DNA from: Anthoceros angustus
Lineage: Eukaryota > Streptophyta > Anthocerotopsida > Anthocerotales > Anthocerotaceae
DNA: 64,000 bases
Reading direction: 5' to 3'
Assembly (NCBI GenBank): GCA_010909165.1
Contig: MU008166.1
Location: 992,001-1,056,000 of the forward strand
Made by a program: the position numbers and the translations under genes. Below the pieces are notes generated by a model that worked only from the letters and a program-made list of their open reading frames with translations, had not been told where the DNA came from and made no database searches. Below, in pieces: positions 1 to 11,899 of this stretch (the first letter of the stretch is position 1; every line of letters starts with the position of its first letter).

Positions 1-2030
1 TATAATCACCAAGCCAGAACTATGAAGTGCTCATCCAATAATAGTACTCATACCAACCAAGCTTGTTTACTCTAAAGTGCTCATCCAACTTTTGCAGCTG
101 AGTACTTCATACCGTTTTTAGGAAACACCCTCACATATATATAGACAAATAACGAAGATGAATAGCGATGTCTTTATGTTTCTTCGATAATGATTTTTAA
201 AATTTATTTTAAATATATATTATTAGAATGAATTTTATAATATAAAGTAAATCTTGATACACTCTTGATGAGCTTAAGTGCTAGTTGAATCAACATTATT
301 CATTTCAAGATGATTGAAAAATCTACTACATAAAGTTATCAAGTTTCGTTTGTTGTTGTGAAACTTTTTAAACAACATGAAAATATAATATAAATGCTAT
401 ATGAGTGTACAAAATTCTGAAAAATAATTTGAAACAAGAACATCAAGACAAATCGTTGTATCAAAACATTCGTGAAACATGTAGGTGATCATGAAAGGCC
501 TTTTTGGAACATGATCAAAGAGAGCTTTAGGGGGTTATCCCCCCTCGGTTCAGGGTAGATAGTTTTTCTCATCTCTTCTTTTTAATAAAGTCTCCATTGC
601 CTTTTGGAACATGATCAAAGAGAGCTTGTATAACTGATCTAGTCACAACGATGGGGAGTGCATTAATCTACATCTTGGAATTCAAGATGGGGATATTGGA
701 TAGGGTGGTCTTAGCGATGTGTTATATACTATAATTTTAAAACAAAGCTTTTCCAAGAATATGGGGTAGGAAAGGTTTTATCGATTGGTTCTATGCTATA
801 AGTTTAGAACAAACATTTCCGAGTATATGGGGTAGGAAAGGTCTTAACGATGGGTCCTATAGTATAACTTAGAACAAACCTTGTTGTTACTAATATGCTT
901 AACAAATATATATGCATACATGAGCGCATACATATATAAATGCATTTGCAACTTATGGACACATCCTAACATTGAACAATGAGCACAAGGTTCAAAGAAC
1001 ATGAACATGAGCGAATGTGTTTGTAGTAGGCTTGAATATATGCATAAAATAAACATATTTATTGCAAAGTCCATGCGATGTCCAAAAAGATGAGTGTATT
1101 CCATAGACTTTCCTCTTTTGTATATTGTACAACTCTACTTCATGAAGAAATATATTATATAATGACATTACAAGTTCTAAGTTCATGAGCACTTATCTCT
1201 AGACGTGGTCGTGCAGATACATTTTGGAGGAGGGTATCTCCACGTACGCGATGTATGGCCTATATGGGTGAACTCGGTAGTACGTACTCGCCGAATGGCT
1301 TAGACATGCGAGAATGTTTTGTTCTCGTATTCTGTTTTTTTGTTCTCGTATTCTGTTTTCAGCCTCTAAATCTAAAGAATATTAATGATACCACGAAAAC
1401 AAAACAAGCGAGATTCAAAGGACTTGAGAGGTGGATGGAGGCCACGTACTGGCGAGAGGTGGAAGAGTAACTTTCTCCAACTTAATCACAATCCGTCATA
1501 ATAACAGTTCAATTTAAAACCTAAGGAATTGTAGGCACTTGCACACAAATATTAAGATGTGTAATACATATCACAAGAAGACCAGCCAGCTAGGTACAAT
1601 CATCATATCGATGTCCATTTCACTATTTTTCATATGTTGCTTCCCCTTCTACAAGGGGATGGTGCCGTTCAGACCTGAAGTGGCTTCAGACCACCACACC
1701 TTAACCCTAGAACGCTGAATCAACTCATTTTGAGTCAATCCGTGTATGTTTCCAATCACTAATTTTTTTTTCGTGATGCGTCTGCATTGGGGACCTTTAA
1801 GCGAAGTATGCTGCATGGAAGTGGACCATGCCGGATTTTACAACGGAAAAAAAGAACCATGCCTCTCAACATTCAGAGCACATGGATCACAAAGATTCCA
1901 AGATATGCCAGTCAACAAGGCTTCTCTATTCCTAGTTCTACTTGTGCACTTATTTTTTTATAAGGAGATATGATGTTTCAACATGGTAGGGAAATCGGTT
2001 AGGGTTGATATTTGTGAGGATAAATATTGT
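1..2030. repeat. Direct repeat copy A (~2 kb, AT-rich)
   Basis: This AT-rich block recurs in the same orientation at about 3195-5240, with small indels and substitutions throughout. Shared landmarks include the GTGCTCATCCAATAATAG start, a run ending GGGGGTTATCCCCCC near 531-543, and GGTAGGGAAATCGGTTAGGG near 1986-2005. It contains its own short tandem repeats: a ~45 bp unit at 20-90 and a ~70 bp unit at about 705-880. No convincing protein is encoded, and the open frames inside are short and unlike known families. It may continue beyond the left window edge. The spacing of 3.2 kb could suggest an LTR pair, but I found no TG...CA ends or primer-binding site. Confidence 0.8.
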
Positions 2031-2210
2031 CCTCTAATGTTCTCGGGGAAAAATGTTTCGGCATGGTAGGGGACTCGATTGGGGTTGATATTTTGTGCGG
2101 ATGTATATTGACCTCTAATGTTTTCGGGGAAAAATGTTTAGGCATGGTAGGGGACTTAATTGGGGTTAATATTTTGTAAGGATGTCGATTGACCTCTAAT
2201 GTTCTCGGGA
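1982..2210. repeat. Tandem array, ~81 bp unit, about 2.8 copies
   Basis: Three successive units start CATGGTAGGG at about 1982, 2062 and 2143. Each continues through GTTGATATTTTGT-like sequence to CCTCTAATGTTCTCGGG. The first unit overlaps the end of direct repeat copy A. The matching place in copy B (about 5197) has only one unit, so the array expanded or contracted after the larger duplication. Confidence 0.8.
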
Positions 2211-2929
2211 TAAGATTTGCTTAATCGTGTGTTGTAATGAAATATAACCGATCAAAGATGCTTCAACAGGCACCTCATAAACGTAGGAGGAGGTGGCCAG
2301 CCAACTTTAGCGCCCTACTCCCAAAACAACAAGTGCCCCTCGGCAAATGGGATAATTTGGGAAGATAAGATTTGTGTGGAGGGATGAGCCCGATGATCCA
2401 AGCAAGCCGTGATCCCTTCTGCCCAAGCTATGACTTAAAGCGAGGAGCTGCATATGTTTGCTCAAGCGGAGAGTATCAACCAGCTCCTCTTCATCACGTT
2501 GGTGTGATTGGAAGCTGTCCTATCATCTGATTGTGGACGCTCCTCGTCACGCCCTACCAGTGTATGTAGTTGTCTCACCCACACGGCCTATCCGCCTGTC
2601 AAGAGCTTGTTGGAAGGAGTGCTTAGTTGATTAGTGGTCTTGTCAGATAGGTACATGTGTGGGTTTTCGTCACAGGTAGGGTAGCTGCATTCTCATGCAC
2701 CCCTTCCTCCTTGTGCTCTATGTGGCTGGAGAATTAGAGCGAGGAGCTCTTGCCAACAGACCATCTGTATCATCACAAAGGATTACAAGCTTATGTATTA
2801 CAAGTGCGTTTTGGAAAGTGATGGAAGGGTCTTGAGGAAGCTTGGCCAGTGTTGTTAGGCCGTGTTGAATTCCAATGATGTATGAGTAAAGGGCTGTTTG
2901 TGCTTTACCTTCAATGAGAAGGATATCTC
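2211..2929. other. No gene seen
   Basis: Mixed-composition sequence between the tandem array and the short dispersed repeat. Frames on both strands are broken by frequent stops and I recognise no protein motif, RNA gene or element end. Confidence 0.5.
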
Positions 2930-3063
2930 ACAAAAGCTGAAAGCTTTTCAGTTAAGTCAAGTTTTTATTTTACTAATGTTCACGCTGAAGAACTCATGCG
3001 ATGGAGTCTGGCACGCCCATCCATAGGACGACAAAATATACCGTATAATCAAATAACCGCAAA
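2930..3063. repeat. Short dispersed repeat R2, copy 1
   Basis: About 130 bp running from AAGCTTTTCAGTTAAGTC through GATGGAGTCTGGCACGCCC to CAAATAACCGC. A near-identical copy lies at about 5703-5826, directly against the duplicated PPR scrap. The two R2 copies lie on either side of direct repeat copy B and the PPR scrap, so R2 may mark a rearrangement boundary. Confidence 0.75.
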
Positions 3064-3194
3064 TTTATGATGCTCAAGTAAATATCGGCTCATAATATCA
3101 AAATACTTCAATCATAAATGTACAAAAGTAAAACATCATATGACTCATGACTTCAAACGCTGATTTTTTAAACCTTTAAACGAATGATTGGGCC

Positions 3195-5240
3195 ACAATA
3201 ATAGTACTTATACCGACCAAGCTTCGTAACTATGAAGTGCTCATCCAATAATAGTACTCATACCAACCAAGCTTGGTTACTCTAAAGTGCTCATCCAACC
3301 AGGTAGTTTGAGTACTTCATACCTATGTTTTTAGGAAACACCCTCACATATATATAGACAAATAACGAAGATGAATAGCGATGTCTTTATGTTTCTTCGA
3401 TAATGATTTTTAAAATTTATTTTAAATATATATTATTAGAATGAATTTTATAATATAAAGTAAATCTTGATACACTCTTGATGAGCTTAAGTGCTAGTTG
3501 AATCAACATTATTCATTTCAAGATGATTGAAAAATCTACTACATAAAGTTATCAAGTTTCGTTTGTTGTTGTGAAACTTTTTAAACAACATGAAAATATG
3601 ACTAATATGGTGAAATGCTATATGAGTGTACAAAATTCTGAAAAATAATTTGAAACAAGAACATCAAGACAAATCGTTGTATCAAAACATTCGTGAAACA
3701 TGTAGGTGATCATGAAAGGCCTTTTTGGAACATGATCAAAGAGAGCTTTAGGGGGTTATCCCCCCTCGGTTCAGGGTAGATAGTTTTTCTCATCTCTTCT
3801 TTTTAATAAAGTCTCCATTGCCTTTTGGAACATGATCAAAGAGAGCTTGTATAAGCGATCTAGTCAACGATGGGGAGTGCATTATTAATCTACATCTTGG
3901 AATTCAAGATGGGGATATTGGATAGGAGATGGTCTTATATACTATAATTTTAAAACAAAGCTTTTCCAAGAATATAGGAAAGGTTTTATCGATTGGTTCT
4001 ATGCTATAAGTTTAGAACAAACATTTCAGTATATAGGGTAGGAAAAGGTCTTAACGATGGGTCCTATAGTATAACTTAGAACAAACCTTGTTGTTACTAA
4101 TATGCTTAACAAATATATATGCATACATGAGCGCATACATATATAAATGCATTTGCAACTTATGGACACATCCTAACATTGAACAATGAGCACAAGGTTC
4201 AAGAACATGAACATGGCGAAATGTGTTTGTAGTAAACTTGAATATATGCATAAAATAAACATATTTATTGCAAAGTCCATGCGATGTCCAAAAAGATGAG
4301 TGTATTCCATAGACTTTCCTCTTTGTATATTGTACAACTCTACTCATGAAGAAATATATTATATAATGACTACAAGTTCTGAGCACTTATCTCTGGGCAT
4401 TGGTCGCAGAGTGGACCACATTTTGGAGGAGGGTATCTCCGATGCACGCGTATGCAGCCTATGGGTGAACTCTAGACGCATCACCGTCAATGGCTTAGAC
4501 ATGCGAGAATGTTTTGTTCTCGTGATTACGTTTTTTGTTCATTGATACATTTTCAGCCTCTAAATCTAAAGAATATTAATGACTACTCAAAACAAAACAA
4601 GCGAGATTCAAAAAAGGACTTGAGGAGAGGTGGATGGAGGCCACGTGTCTTGGCGAGAGGTGGAAGGAAGTAACTTTCTCCAACGATGCAATCAAGTATA
4701 GCAACCAGTTCAATAATGTACTAAAACCTAAAAACCGCACACAAATTGTATCTAAGATGTGTAAGATACATATCACAAGAATCACCAAGAAGACCAGCCA
4801 GCTAGGTACAATCAATGTATCGATGTACATTTCATCATATCGATTGTCCATTTATCTTTATCTTTGTGGGATGGTGCCAGTTTTACAAGTGGCTCGCACC
4901 ACCACCCAACCCCTTCTAGAAAAGGGGATGGTCAACTCATTTTCGAGTCAATCCAGACAGTGGTCTTGAGACCACCACACCTTAATTTTTTCGTGATGCG
5001 TCCGCATTGGGGACCTTGCTTCAGTATGTCGATCAAGTCCGTGGCGCTGATTTTATAACGGAAAGAACTATCTTCAATCACTCAGTATGAGGTGTCACAT
5101 GGATCACAAAGATTCCAAGATATGCGATCAACAAGGCTTCTCTATTCCTAGTTCTACTTGTGCACTTTTTTTATAAGGAGATATGATGTTTCAACATGGT
5201 AGGGAAATCGGTTAGGGTTGATATCACAGAGGATAAATAT
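3195..5240. repeat. Direct repeat copy B (~2 kb, AT-rich)
   Basis: Second copy of the block at 1-2030, same orientation. The ~45 bp sub-repeat with ATAATAGTACTCATACC is present about twice at 3195-3290. Differences from copy A are many small indels and substitutions rather than one large event. No coding potential is recognised. Confidence 0.8.
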
Positions 5241-5293
5241 TTATCCCATCATGCAGTCAAAAGGCTTGCTCTTCGCATGGTAGGGACCATTAC

Positions 5294-5708
5294 GACTGTA
5301 CTCCCAGTCTTTCCATACATATTGTTAATCAAGCTGCCAGCAACAAACAAATCGACAGAGCCCTTGTTCTAAAATCTGTGCATGTAGCTGCCTACCGAGA
5401 TACAAAGCTGCCACATTTGCACATGCCTGTAGGAGGCACAAAATGTCACGCGTGTGAGTCTTGCCTTCTGCTTGCATAGCATTGTGCAGATGAAGGGCTT
5501 CCTGCCCCATACCCTGCTGGGAGTACCCTGCGATCATGGCATTCCATGTCACCACAGTTTTTTGTTCGAGTGTGTCAAACACACTCCGACCGAGCTTCAA
5601 GCTGCCGCACTTGGCATACATGTTCACCAAACTGTTGGCTACAAACACATCATCTTGATGTCCTTGTTCCCTGATCTGCACATGAAGCTCCTTCCCCTTT
5701 CCCAAAGC
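5294..5708 (-). pseudogene. Duplicated fragment of the neighbouring PPR gene
   Basis: About 415 bp almost identical to 6830-7250 inside the PPR gene, on the same strand. It encodes parts of one PLS block, including HVQIREQGHQDDVFVAN, NMYAKCGSLK and NAMIAGYSQQGMGQEAL, then CLLQACANVAALYLGRQ. It lacks everything before and after, and a small deletion near 5450 throws the later part out of frame, so it cannot encode a PPR protein. At the position where the main gene is frameshifted (about 7056-7080), this copy still reads normally as a GYSQQGMGQEAL motif. Its left edge is GACTGTACTCCCAG; its right edge joins repeat R2. Confidence 0.85.
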
Positions 5709-6005
5709 TTTTCAGTTAAGTCAAGCTTTTTTATTTACCTAATGTTCACGCTGAAGAACTCATGCGATGGAGTCTGGCACGCCCATCCATAGGACGACAA
5801 AATATACCGTATAATCAAATAACCGCGGGGGGAACTTTCCGATGGAGTCTGGCGTGCCCATCCCCGGGATGACATAATATTCTGTACAATGCTCCTCAAA
5901 TAACCGTGGAGGGAACTTTCCGCCCTGCGTTCGGCTCCCCGCTCGCTCGACGCTCGCTTCAGGGGACCTGAAACGCCTTAAAGGGACCATCCTGTGAACG
6001 GTGAG
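5703..6005. repeat. Repeat R2 copy 2 with a second degenerate unit
   Basis: R2 at 5703-5826 matches 2930-3063. A diverged second unit follows at about 5838-5925, with GATGGAGTCTGGCGTGCCC then CTCAAATAACCGTGG, so the locus holds two ~80 bp units in tandem. No gene is seen between here and the PPR stop codon at 6172. Confidence 0.7.
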
Positions 6006-6171
6006 GCAGGGCCCTCCTCCAAATTATTTTTATAATTAATTATCGTTAAAAATATTTTAATCGATAAAAATAGCTGAAAAGCTGCTTAGGCGCGCCGGGG
6101 TTTAACTGGCACCGCTTCACATATCCTTTGCAGGACAGTTTAACCAACAAACACATTCGCCAGATACAAGC

Positions 6172-9100
6172 CTACATGTGGCCTTGCGTCCACTGGGGAT
6201 GCTTCTCATCCCCCACTAGAAAACTATGCACCAACCCGTTCCCGTCTGTCCACCAGCTCTGACCTGGCTGCTTCCATGCCCTAATCCTTTTTCTCCTTGA
6301 TTGCATCTTCTCTGCGCACTCCCACATCTGGACCCCGGTGTATATGTTTGCCATTAACACATACGCTGAGGCATCTTGGCTGTCTAGCTTCACTGTTTCA
6401 TTGAAAGCAAGGAATCCCACCTCGACATTGCACCACTTTCGACAAGCACCTAACAGAGTGCGCCAAACAGTGGCATTCGGCAGTCCAGGCATTTTTGTAA
6501 CTAAACCTAGTGCCTCATCCAGTTGTCCTGCTCGACCCAGGAGATCCACCAAGCATGTGTAGTGGTAAACCGTGGGACGGATGCCGTAGTGTCTGCTCAT
6601 AACCTCAAAATAGTCTCGGCCCTTGTTCACTAGACCTGCATGACTGCATGCTGTCAATACACTAAGGAATGTGATGGAGTCTGGCCATATGCCATTCTCC
6701 TTCATTCTCCGGACCAAGTCAAACACCACTTCACTGTCTCCTTGACAGGTGTAGCCTGCAATCAGTGCATTCCAGATGACGACGTCTCTTTCAGGCAACA
6801 TATCAAAAACTTGCTGTGCATCGACTGTACTCCCAGTCTTTCCATACATGTTAATCAAGCTGCCAGCAACAAACAAATCAGCTTGAAGCCCTTGTTCTAA
6901 AATCTGTGCATGTAGCTGCCTACCGAGATACAAAGCTGCCACATTTGCACATGCCTGTAGGAGGCACAAAAATGTCACGGTATCGGGTACAGTCTTGCCT
7001 TCTGCTTGCATAGCATTGTGCAGATGAAGGGCTTCCTGCCCCATACCCTGCTGGGAGTAATTTCAAGCATCATGGCATTCCATGTCACCTTATTAGTTTT
7101 TGGTCTGAGTGTGTCAAACACACACTGACTGAAAGCTTCAAGTCGCCGTGACTTGGCATACATGTTCACCAAACTGTTGGCTACAAACACATCATCTTGA
7201 TGTCCTTGTTCCCTGATCTGCACATGAAGCTCCTTCCCCTTTCCCAAAGCAGGGGCACCCACACTTGCACATGCCTGCAGGAGGGAGACAAATGTTACGG
7301 GATCTGGTACCGTCACTCCTTCTTCTTGCATAGCAATGTAGAGACCAAGAGCTTCCTGCAACATACCCTGCTGGGAATACCCTGCCATCATGGCATTCCA
7401 GATTACTAAATCTTTCCGACCAAGTTTGTCAAATACTCCTTGAGCATCTTCCAAACTCCCACACTTCGCATACATGTTCACCAAACTGCTTGCTACAATC
7501 ACATGAGCCTCATGCCCTTGTTCTCTGATCTGAGTATGAAGCTCCTTCCCATTCTCCAAAGCCAGAGTGCCCAAACTTGCACATGCCTGCAGCAGGCATA
7601 CAAATGTCACAGCATCAGGTACGGCCAAGCCTTCTTCTTCCATTGTGCGGTAGAGACAAAGGGCTTCCTGCCCCATGCCCTGCTGGGAATACCCTGCAAT
7701 CATGGCATTCCAAGTCACCAAATCCTTTTGACCAAGTCCATCAAACACACTCCGAGCATCTTTTAAGTTTCCACACTTTGAATACATGTCAATCAAGCTG
7801 CTGGCTACAAACATATCCACATCAAGACCTCGTCGTTCAATCTGAGTATGAAGCTCTTTCCCCTTGTCCAATGCCAGGGTGCCTGCAGTTGCACATACCT
7901 GCAGGAGGCACACAAATGTCATTGAATCTGGTGCAACAATGCCTTCTTCTTGCATCGCACTGTAGAGGCGGAGCGCTTCCTGCCCCATGTCATTCTGGGC
8001 ATACCCTCCCATCATGGCATTCCATGTCACAACATCTTTTTGACTAAGTCCATCAAAGACTCTCTCAGCATCTTCCAAGCTGCCACATCTTCCATACATG
8101 CTCACCAAACTGTTGGATACAAACAGATCACCTCCATATCCTTGTTCTCTAATCTGGGCATGGAGCTCCTTTCCATTCTCCAATGCTATGGTGCCCAAAC
8201 TTGCACATGCCTGCAGAAGGCACACAAATGTGACTGAATCGGGTAAAGCCATGCCTTCTGCTCTCATTGCACTGTAGAGAAGAAGGGCTTCCTGCCCCAT
8301 CCCCTGTTGGGAATACCCTCCTATCATGACATTCCACGTCACCACATCTTTTACGACAAGACTATCAAATAGTCTCTGAGCATCCTCCAAGCTGAGGCAC
8401 TTTGCATACATGTTCACCAAACTGTTTGCTACAAGCACATCAGATTCATGTCCCCGTTCTTTGATTTTCACATGAAGCTGCTTTCCCTCCTCCAATGCCA
8501 CAGCACCCATACTTGCACATGCCTGCAGAAGGCAGAGAAAAGTCACAAGATCGGGTTCCATGCTTTCTTCTAGCATAGAACTGTAGAGACTGAGAGCTTT
8601 CCAACCCATGCCTTGCTGTGAGTACCCTGCTATCATGGCATTCCACGTCACCACAGTTTTTTGACGAAGTCCCTCAAAGAGTATCTGAGCAGCATTCAAA
8701 CTGCCGCACTTTGCATACATGCTCACCAAACTGTTGGCTACCACCGTATCAACTTGATGTCCTCGTTCTTCAATTTGAGCATGAAGCTGCTTACCCTGCT
8801 CCAAAGCTGGGGCACCTATACTGGCACATGCCTGCAGGACGCACAGATATGTCACCGCATCTGGTACAGCCATGCCTTCTTCTAGCATAAGACCATAGAG
8901 ACGAAGGGCTTCCTGCCCCATGCCCTGCTGGGAATACCCTGCCATCATGGCATTCCAAGTGACCGCATCTTTTCGACCAAGTCCGTCAAACACTATCTCA
9001 GCATCTTCGATGCTGCCACACTTTGCATACATGTTCACCAAACTGCTGGTGACAAAAACATCAGCTTGATGGTTTTGTTCTCTGATTTGTGCATGAAGCT

Positions 9101-11543
9101 GCTTCCCCTTCGCTAAGGCGGGTGTGCCCACAGTTGCACATGCCTGCAACAGGCACACAAAAGTCACAGAATCAGCTACAGCCATACCTTCAGCTTGCAT
9201 TGCACAGTACAGATGAAGGGCTTCCTGCCCCATGCCCTGCTGGGGGTACCCTGCTATCATGGCATTCCACGTCACCACGTCTTTTTCACCCAGACCGCCA
9301 AACACAGTCTCAGCGTCCTTCAAGCTGCCACATTTTGAATACATCCTCACCAAACAACTGGTTACAAACTCGTTAGCATCATGCCCCTGTTCCATAATCT
9401 GTGCATGAAGCTGCTTCCCCCTCTCCAAAGCTGGGGTGCCCACACTTGCACATGCCTGCAAGAGGCACGCAAATGTGACAGAAGTGGGTACAGCTGAGCC
9501 TTCTTCTAGCATAGCACTGTAGAGAAGAAGCGCTTCCCGCCCCATGCCCTGCTGCAAATACCCCGCCATCATGGCATTCCATGTCACCACATCTTTTAGG
9601 CGAAGTCTGTCAAACACTCTCTGAGCATCTTCCAAGCTCCCACACTTTACGTACATGTTCACTAAACTGTTGGCTACAACCACATCAGCTTCATGTTCTC
9701 CTTCCTTGATTTGCGCATGGAGTTGCTTCCCCTTATCCAATGCCAGGGTGCCCAAACTTGCACACGCCTGCAGGAGGCACACGAATGTCACAGAATCGGG
9801 CATAGCGATGCCTTCTTCTCGCATAGCGGCATACAGACGTAGGGCTTCCAGTCCCATACCCTGATGGGAATACCCTGCTATCATGGCATTCCACGTCACT
9901 GAATCCTTTTCACCAAGTCCATCAAAAACCCTCTGAGCATCCCCCAAGCTGCCACAGTTTGCATACATGTTCACCAAACTGTTAGCTACAAACACATCAG
10001 CTTGGTATCCTTGATCACTGATCTGAGTATGGAGCCGTTTCCCTGTCTCTAATCCCATGGAGCCCACACTTGCACATGCCTGCAGGAGGCAGACAAATGT
10101 CACAGAATTGGGTACAGAGATGCTCTCTTCTTGCATGGCACTGTAGAGACGAAGGGCTTCCCGCCCCATCCCCTGCTGGGAGTACCCTGATATCATGGCA
10201 TTCCAGGTGACCACATTCTTTTCACCAAGTCCGTCAAACACTCTCTGGGCGTCCTTCAAACTGCCGCACTTTGCATACATGACCACCAGACTGTTGGCTA
10301 AAAACAAGCTACCTTGATAGCCCTTTTGTTTAATCTGCGCATGAAGCTGTTTCCCTTTCTCCAACATTGGAGTACCCACACTTGCACATGCACTCAGGAG
10401 GGATGCAAACGTCACGCAATCAGGTGCTGCAATCCCCTCTTTCAGCATAGCACTGTAGAGACCAAAGGCTTCCTGCCCCATGCCCTGCTGAGAATACCCG
10501 GATATCATGGCATTCCACGTCACTACATCCTTCTGGCCAAGACTGCCAAACACTCTTTGAGCGTTTTCCAGGCTGCCACACTTGGCATACATGTCCACCA
10601 AGCAACTCGAAACGAACAAATTAGGCCCAGCGCCATTGGCCAACACATCAGCATGCACCTGCTGCCCAGCTTTCAAGTCAGATCCCCTTGCACAAGCCTG
10701 AAGGGCTGCAACAAACACATGCCCATCTGGCTGCACCTTAGACCTGCGCATCCGATGATACAATTGTATTGCCTCCTTGTCTTGACCGTGTTTAACATGC
10801 GCCGAAATTATGGCAGACCACGTGAAGGAATCCGGTTCGGCAACGGCTTCAAACACGTCCATAGCATCTTGCAACCTGCCATGAGCAGCATACATTCGCA
10901 GAAAGTGGAAGCCCAGGAAGGTATCTGATTGATATCCCCTTTTCACAGCAAACGCATGCACGCGGCTACCCAGAGCCACATCCTGCTTAGCCACACATTT
11001 CCTCAAGACAGCATATAACAAAGATCCGGAAACACAATGGTCTGTCTGCAGACTAACTTCCAAAGCCTCAACAGCCTCGGTGAGATGGCCCTCTCGACAC
11101 AGCCATCTCACAGTTTCAGCCGTCACGCCCCCATCGTAACCTGCAGGCCTCCGGCGGTCCGGCACATGCATGGTCCTGTTGGAAGCACGACAACCCATCC
11201 CCGCATCCAAAGCAGCAAGCTGCGAATCCACCCAAGCTGGTTTGTACAAGTTGTTCAACCAGAGGACCTCTTGGGACTGCCGGTGCCGGAAGTCAGCAAG
11301 GAGGCCCTTCCCATTTTGCCTGTTATCCCACCAAAGTGCTGGGTCCCAGAAAAATTGTCGCCACAACTTCTCCTGACGACGGGCCTCGCCGGAAAACCCG
11401 TCCCCAGACAACCATCTTCGTGGACGGGCTGGCTGTCTTGCAAAGGTGCTGCATCTCCCGACTTGGTTGTGCGCCATCGGTTGGCTGCACGAAGTTAGAC
11501 GAGCTGGAGCTCTTTCCAGAAAACCCAGAACCCCAACAGCCAT
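6172..11543 (-). CDS. Giant PLS-class PPR protein (E+ type) with PDF-like motif; frameshifted near its 3' end
   Basis: Predicted organellar RNA-binding PPR protein of about 1790 residues if one frame break is allowed. The frame is open from 11897, but the first ~118 codons are low complexity (a SPSP run from a GGGGAT microsatellite, then a 34 bp duplication), so I prefer Met at 11541-11543 (MAVGVLGFLERAPARL), which looks like a transit peptide. A block at 11220-11366 (LWRQFFWDPALWWDNR, DFRH, LWLNN, PAWVDSQLAALD) resembles the PDF motif of OSB single-strand DNA-binding proteins. From about 11130 come about 14 PLS triplets (~104 residues, ~312 bp), with VTWNAMIAGYSQQGMG, LYSAMQEEG, LLQACASVG, GKQLHAQI and NSLVNMYAKCGS. 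E and E+ motifs follow (TVWRTLLGACRKW, AWKQPGQSWW, VGDEKHPQ); there is no DYW domain. At 7056-7080 a net +2 shift ends the long frame at 6975, while the correct frame continues 7044-6172. This could be pseudogenisation or an assembly error. Confidence 0.85.
11220..11366 (-). other. PDF-like motif at the PPR N terminus
   Basis: Sub-feature of the PPR gene. Aromatic-rich core W-x3-FF-x2-P-x2-WWDNR, then DF-x-H, LWL and PAWVDSQL. The spacing follows the PDF motif known from plant organellar OSB proteins, where it binds single-stranded DNA. The usual central PDF tripeptide is read here as ADF. That assignment is pattern recognition, not a profile hit. Confidence 0.55.
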
Positions 11544-11628
11544 CGCTGCCACAACAAGCGGATGCAATACGCCCGAACACGTTGCTGAACACCATGATGC
11601 GCTCCTCAAGGTCGTCTGCCATACTGCA

Positions 11629-11697
11629 CAAGGTGGCCTATGTAGTATGTAAGGTGTTACCACAAGGTGGCCTATGTAGTATGTAAGGTGTTGTAAC
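11629..11697. repeat. 34 bp tandem duplication upstream of the PPR start
   Basis: CAAGGTGGCCTATGTAGTAT followed by GTAAGGTGTT occurs twice in a row. It lies upstream of the preferred start at 11543. Because it keeps the frame open, it artificially lengthens the 1640-codon ORF. Confidence 0.85.
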
Positions 11698-11858
11698 AGG
11701 GACCCATTGTTTCGTGTTTGGCCTCTCTTCTTCGAACTGTGTGTTGTCAAGCCGAGAGTCAATCGTCTATGCACGCACGCCTCCCCAATGTCCCATCCGT
11801 AGAGAGCACCCACGACGGCCAGTGCTGTTACGGACCACCAGTAAACACCTGAAGAGCA

Positions 11859-11887
11859 TGGGGATGGGGATGGGGATGGGGATGGCG
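11859..11887. repeat. GGGGAT microsatellite
   Basis: Five GGGGAT units. On the minus strand they read as alternating Ser-Pro at the very start of the longest PPR frame. I take this as untranslated leader sequence rather than protein. Confidence 0.85.
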
Positions 11888-11899
11888 AACAACACACTA

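Noticed and set aside
1-5240. Direct repeats considered as an LTR pair of a retrotransposon
   Set aside because: No TG...CA termini, primer-binding site or polypurine tract could be placed at the repeat edges, and the repeat may run past the window edge.
11544-11897. N-terminal extension of the longest PPR frame
   Set aside because: It is made of a GGGGAT microsatellite (Ser-Pro run) and a 34 bp duplication; the Met at 11543 gives a more credible targeting peptide.
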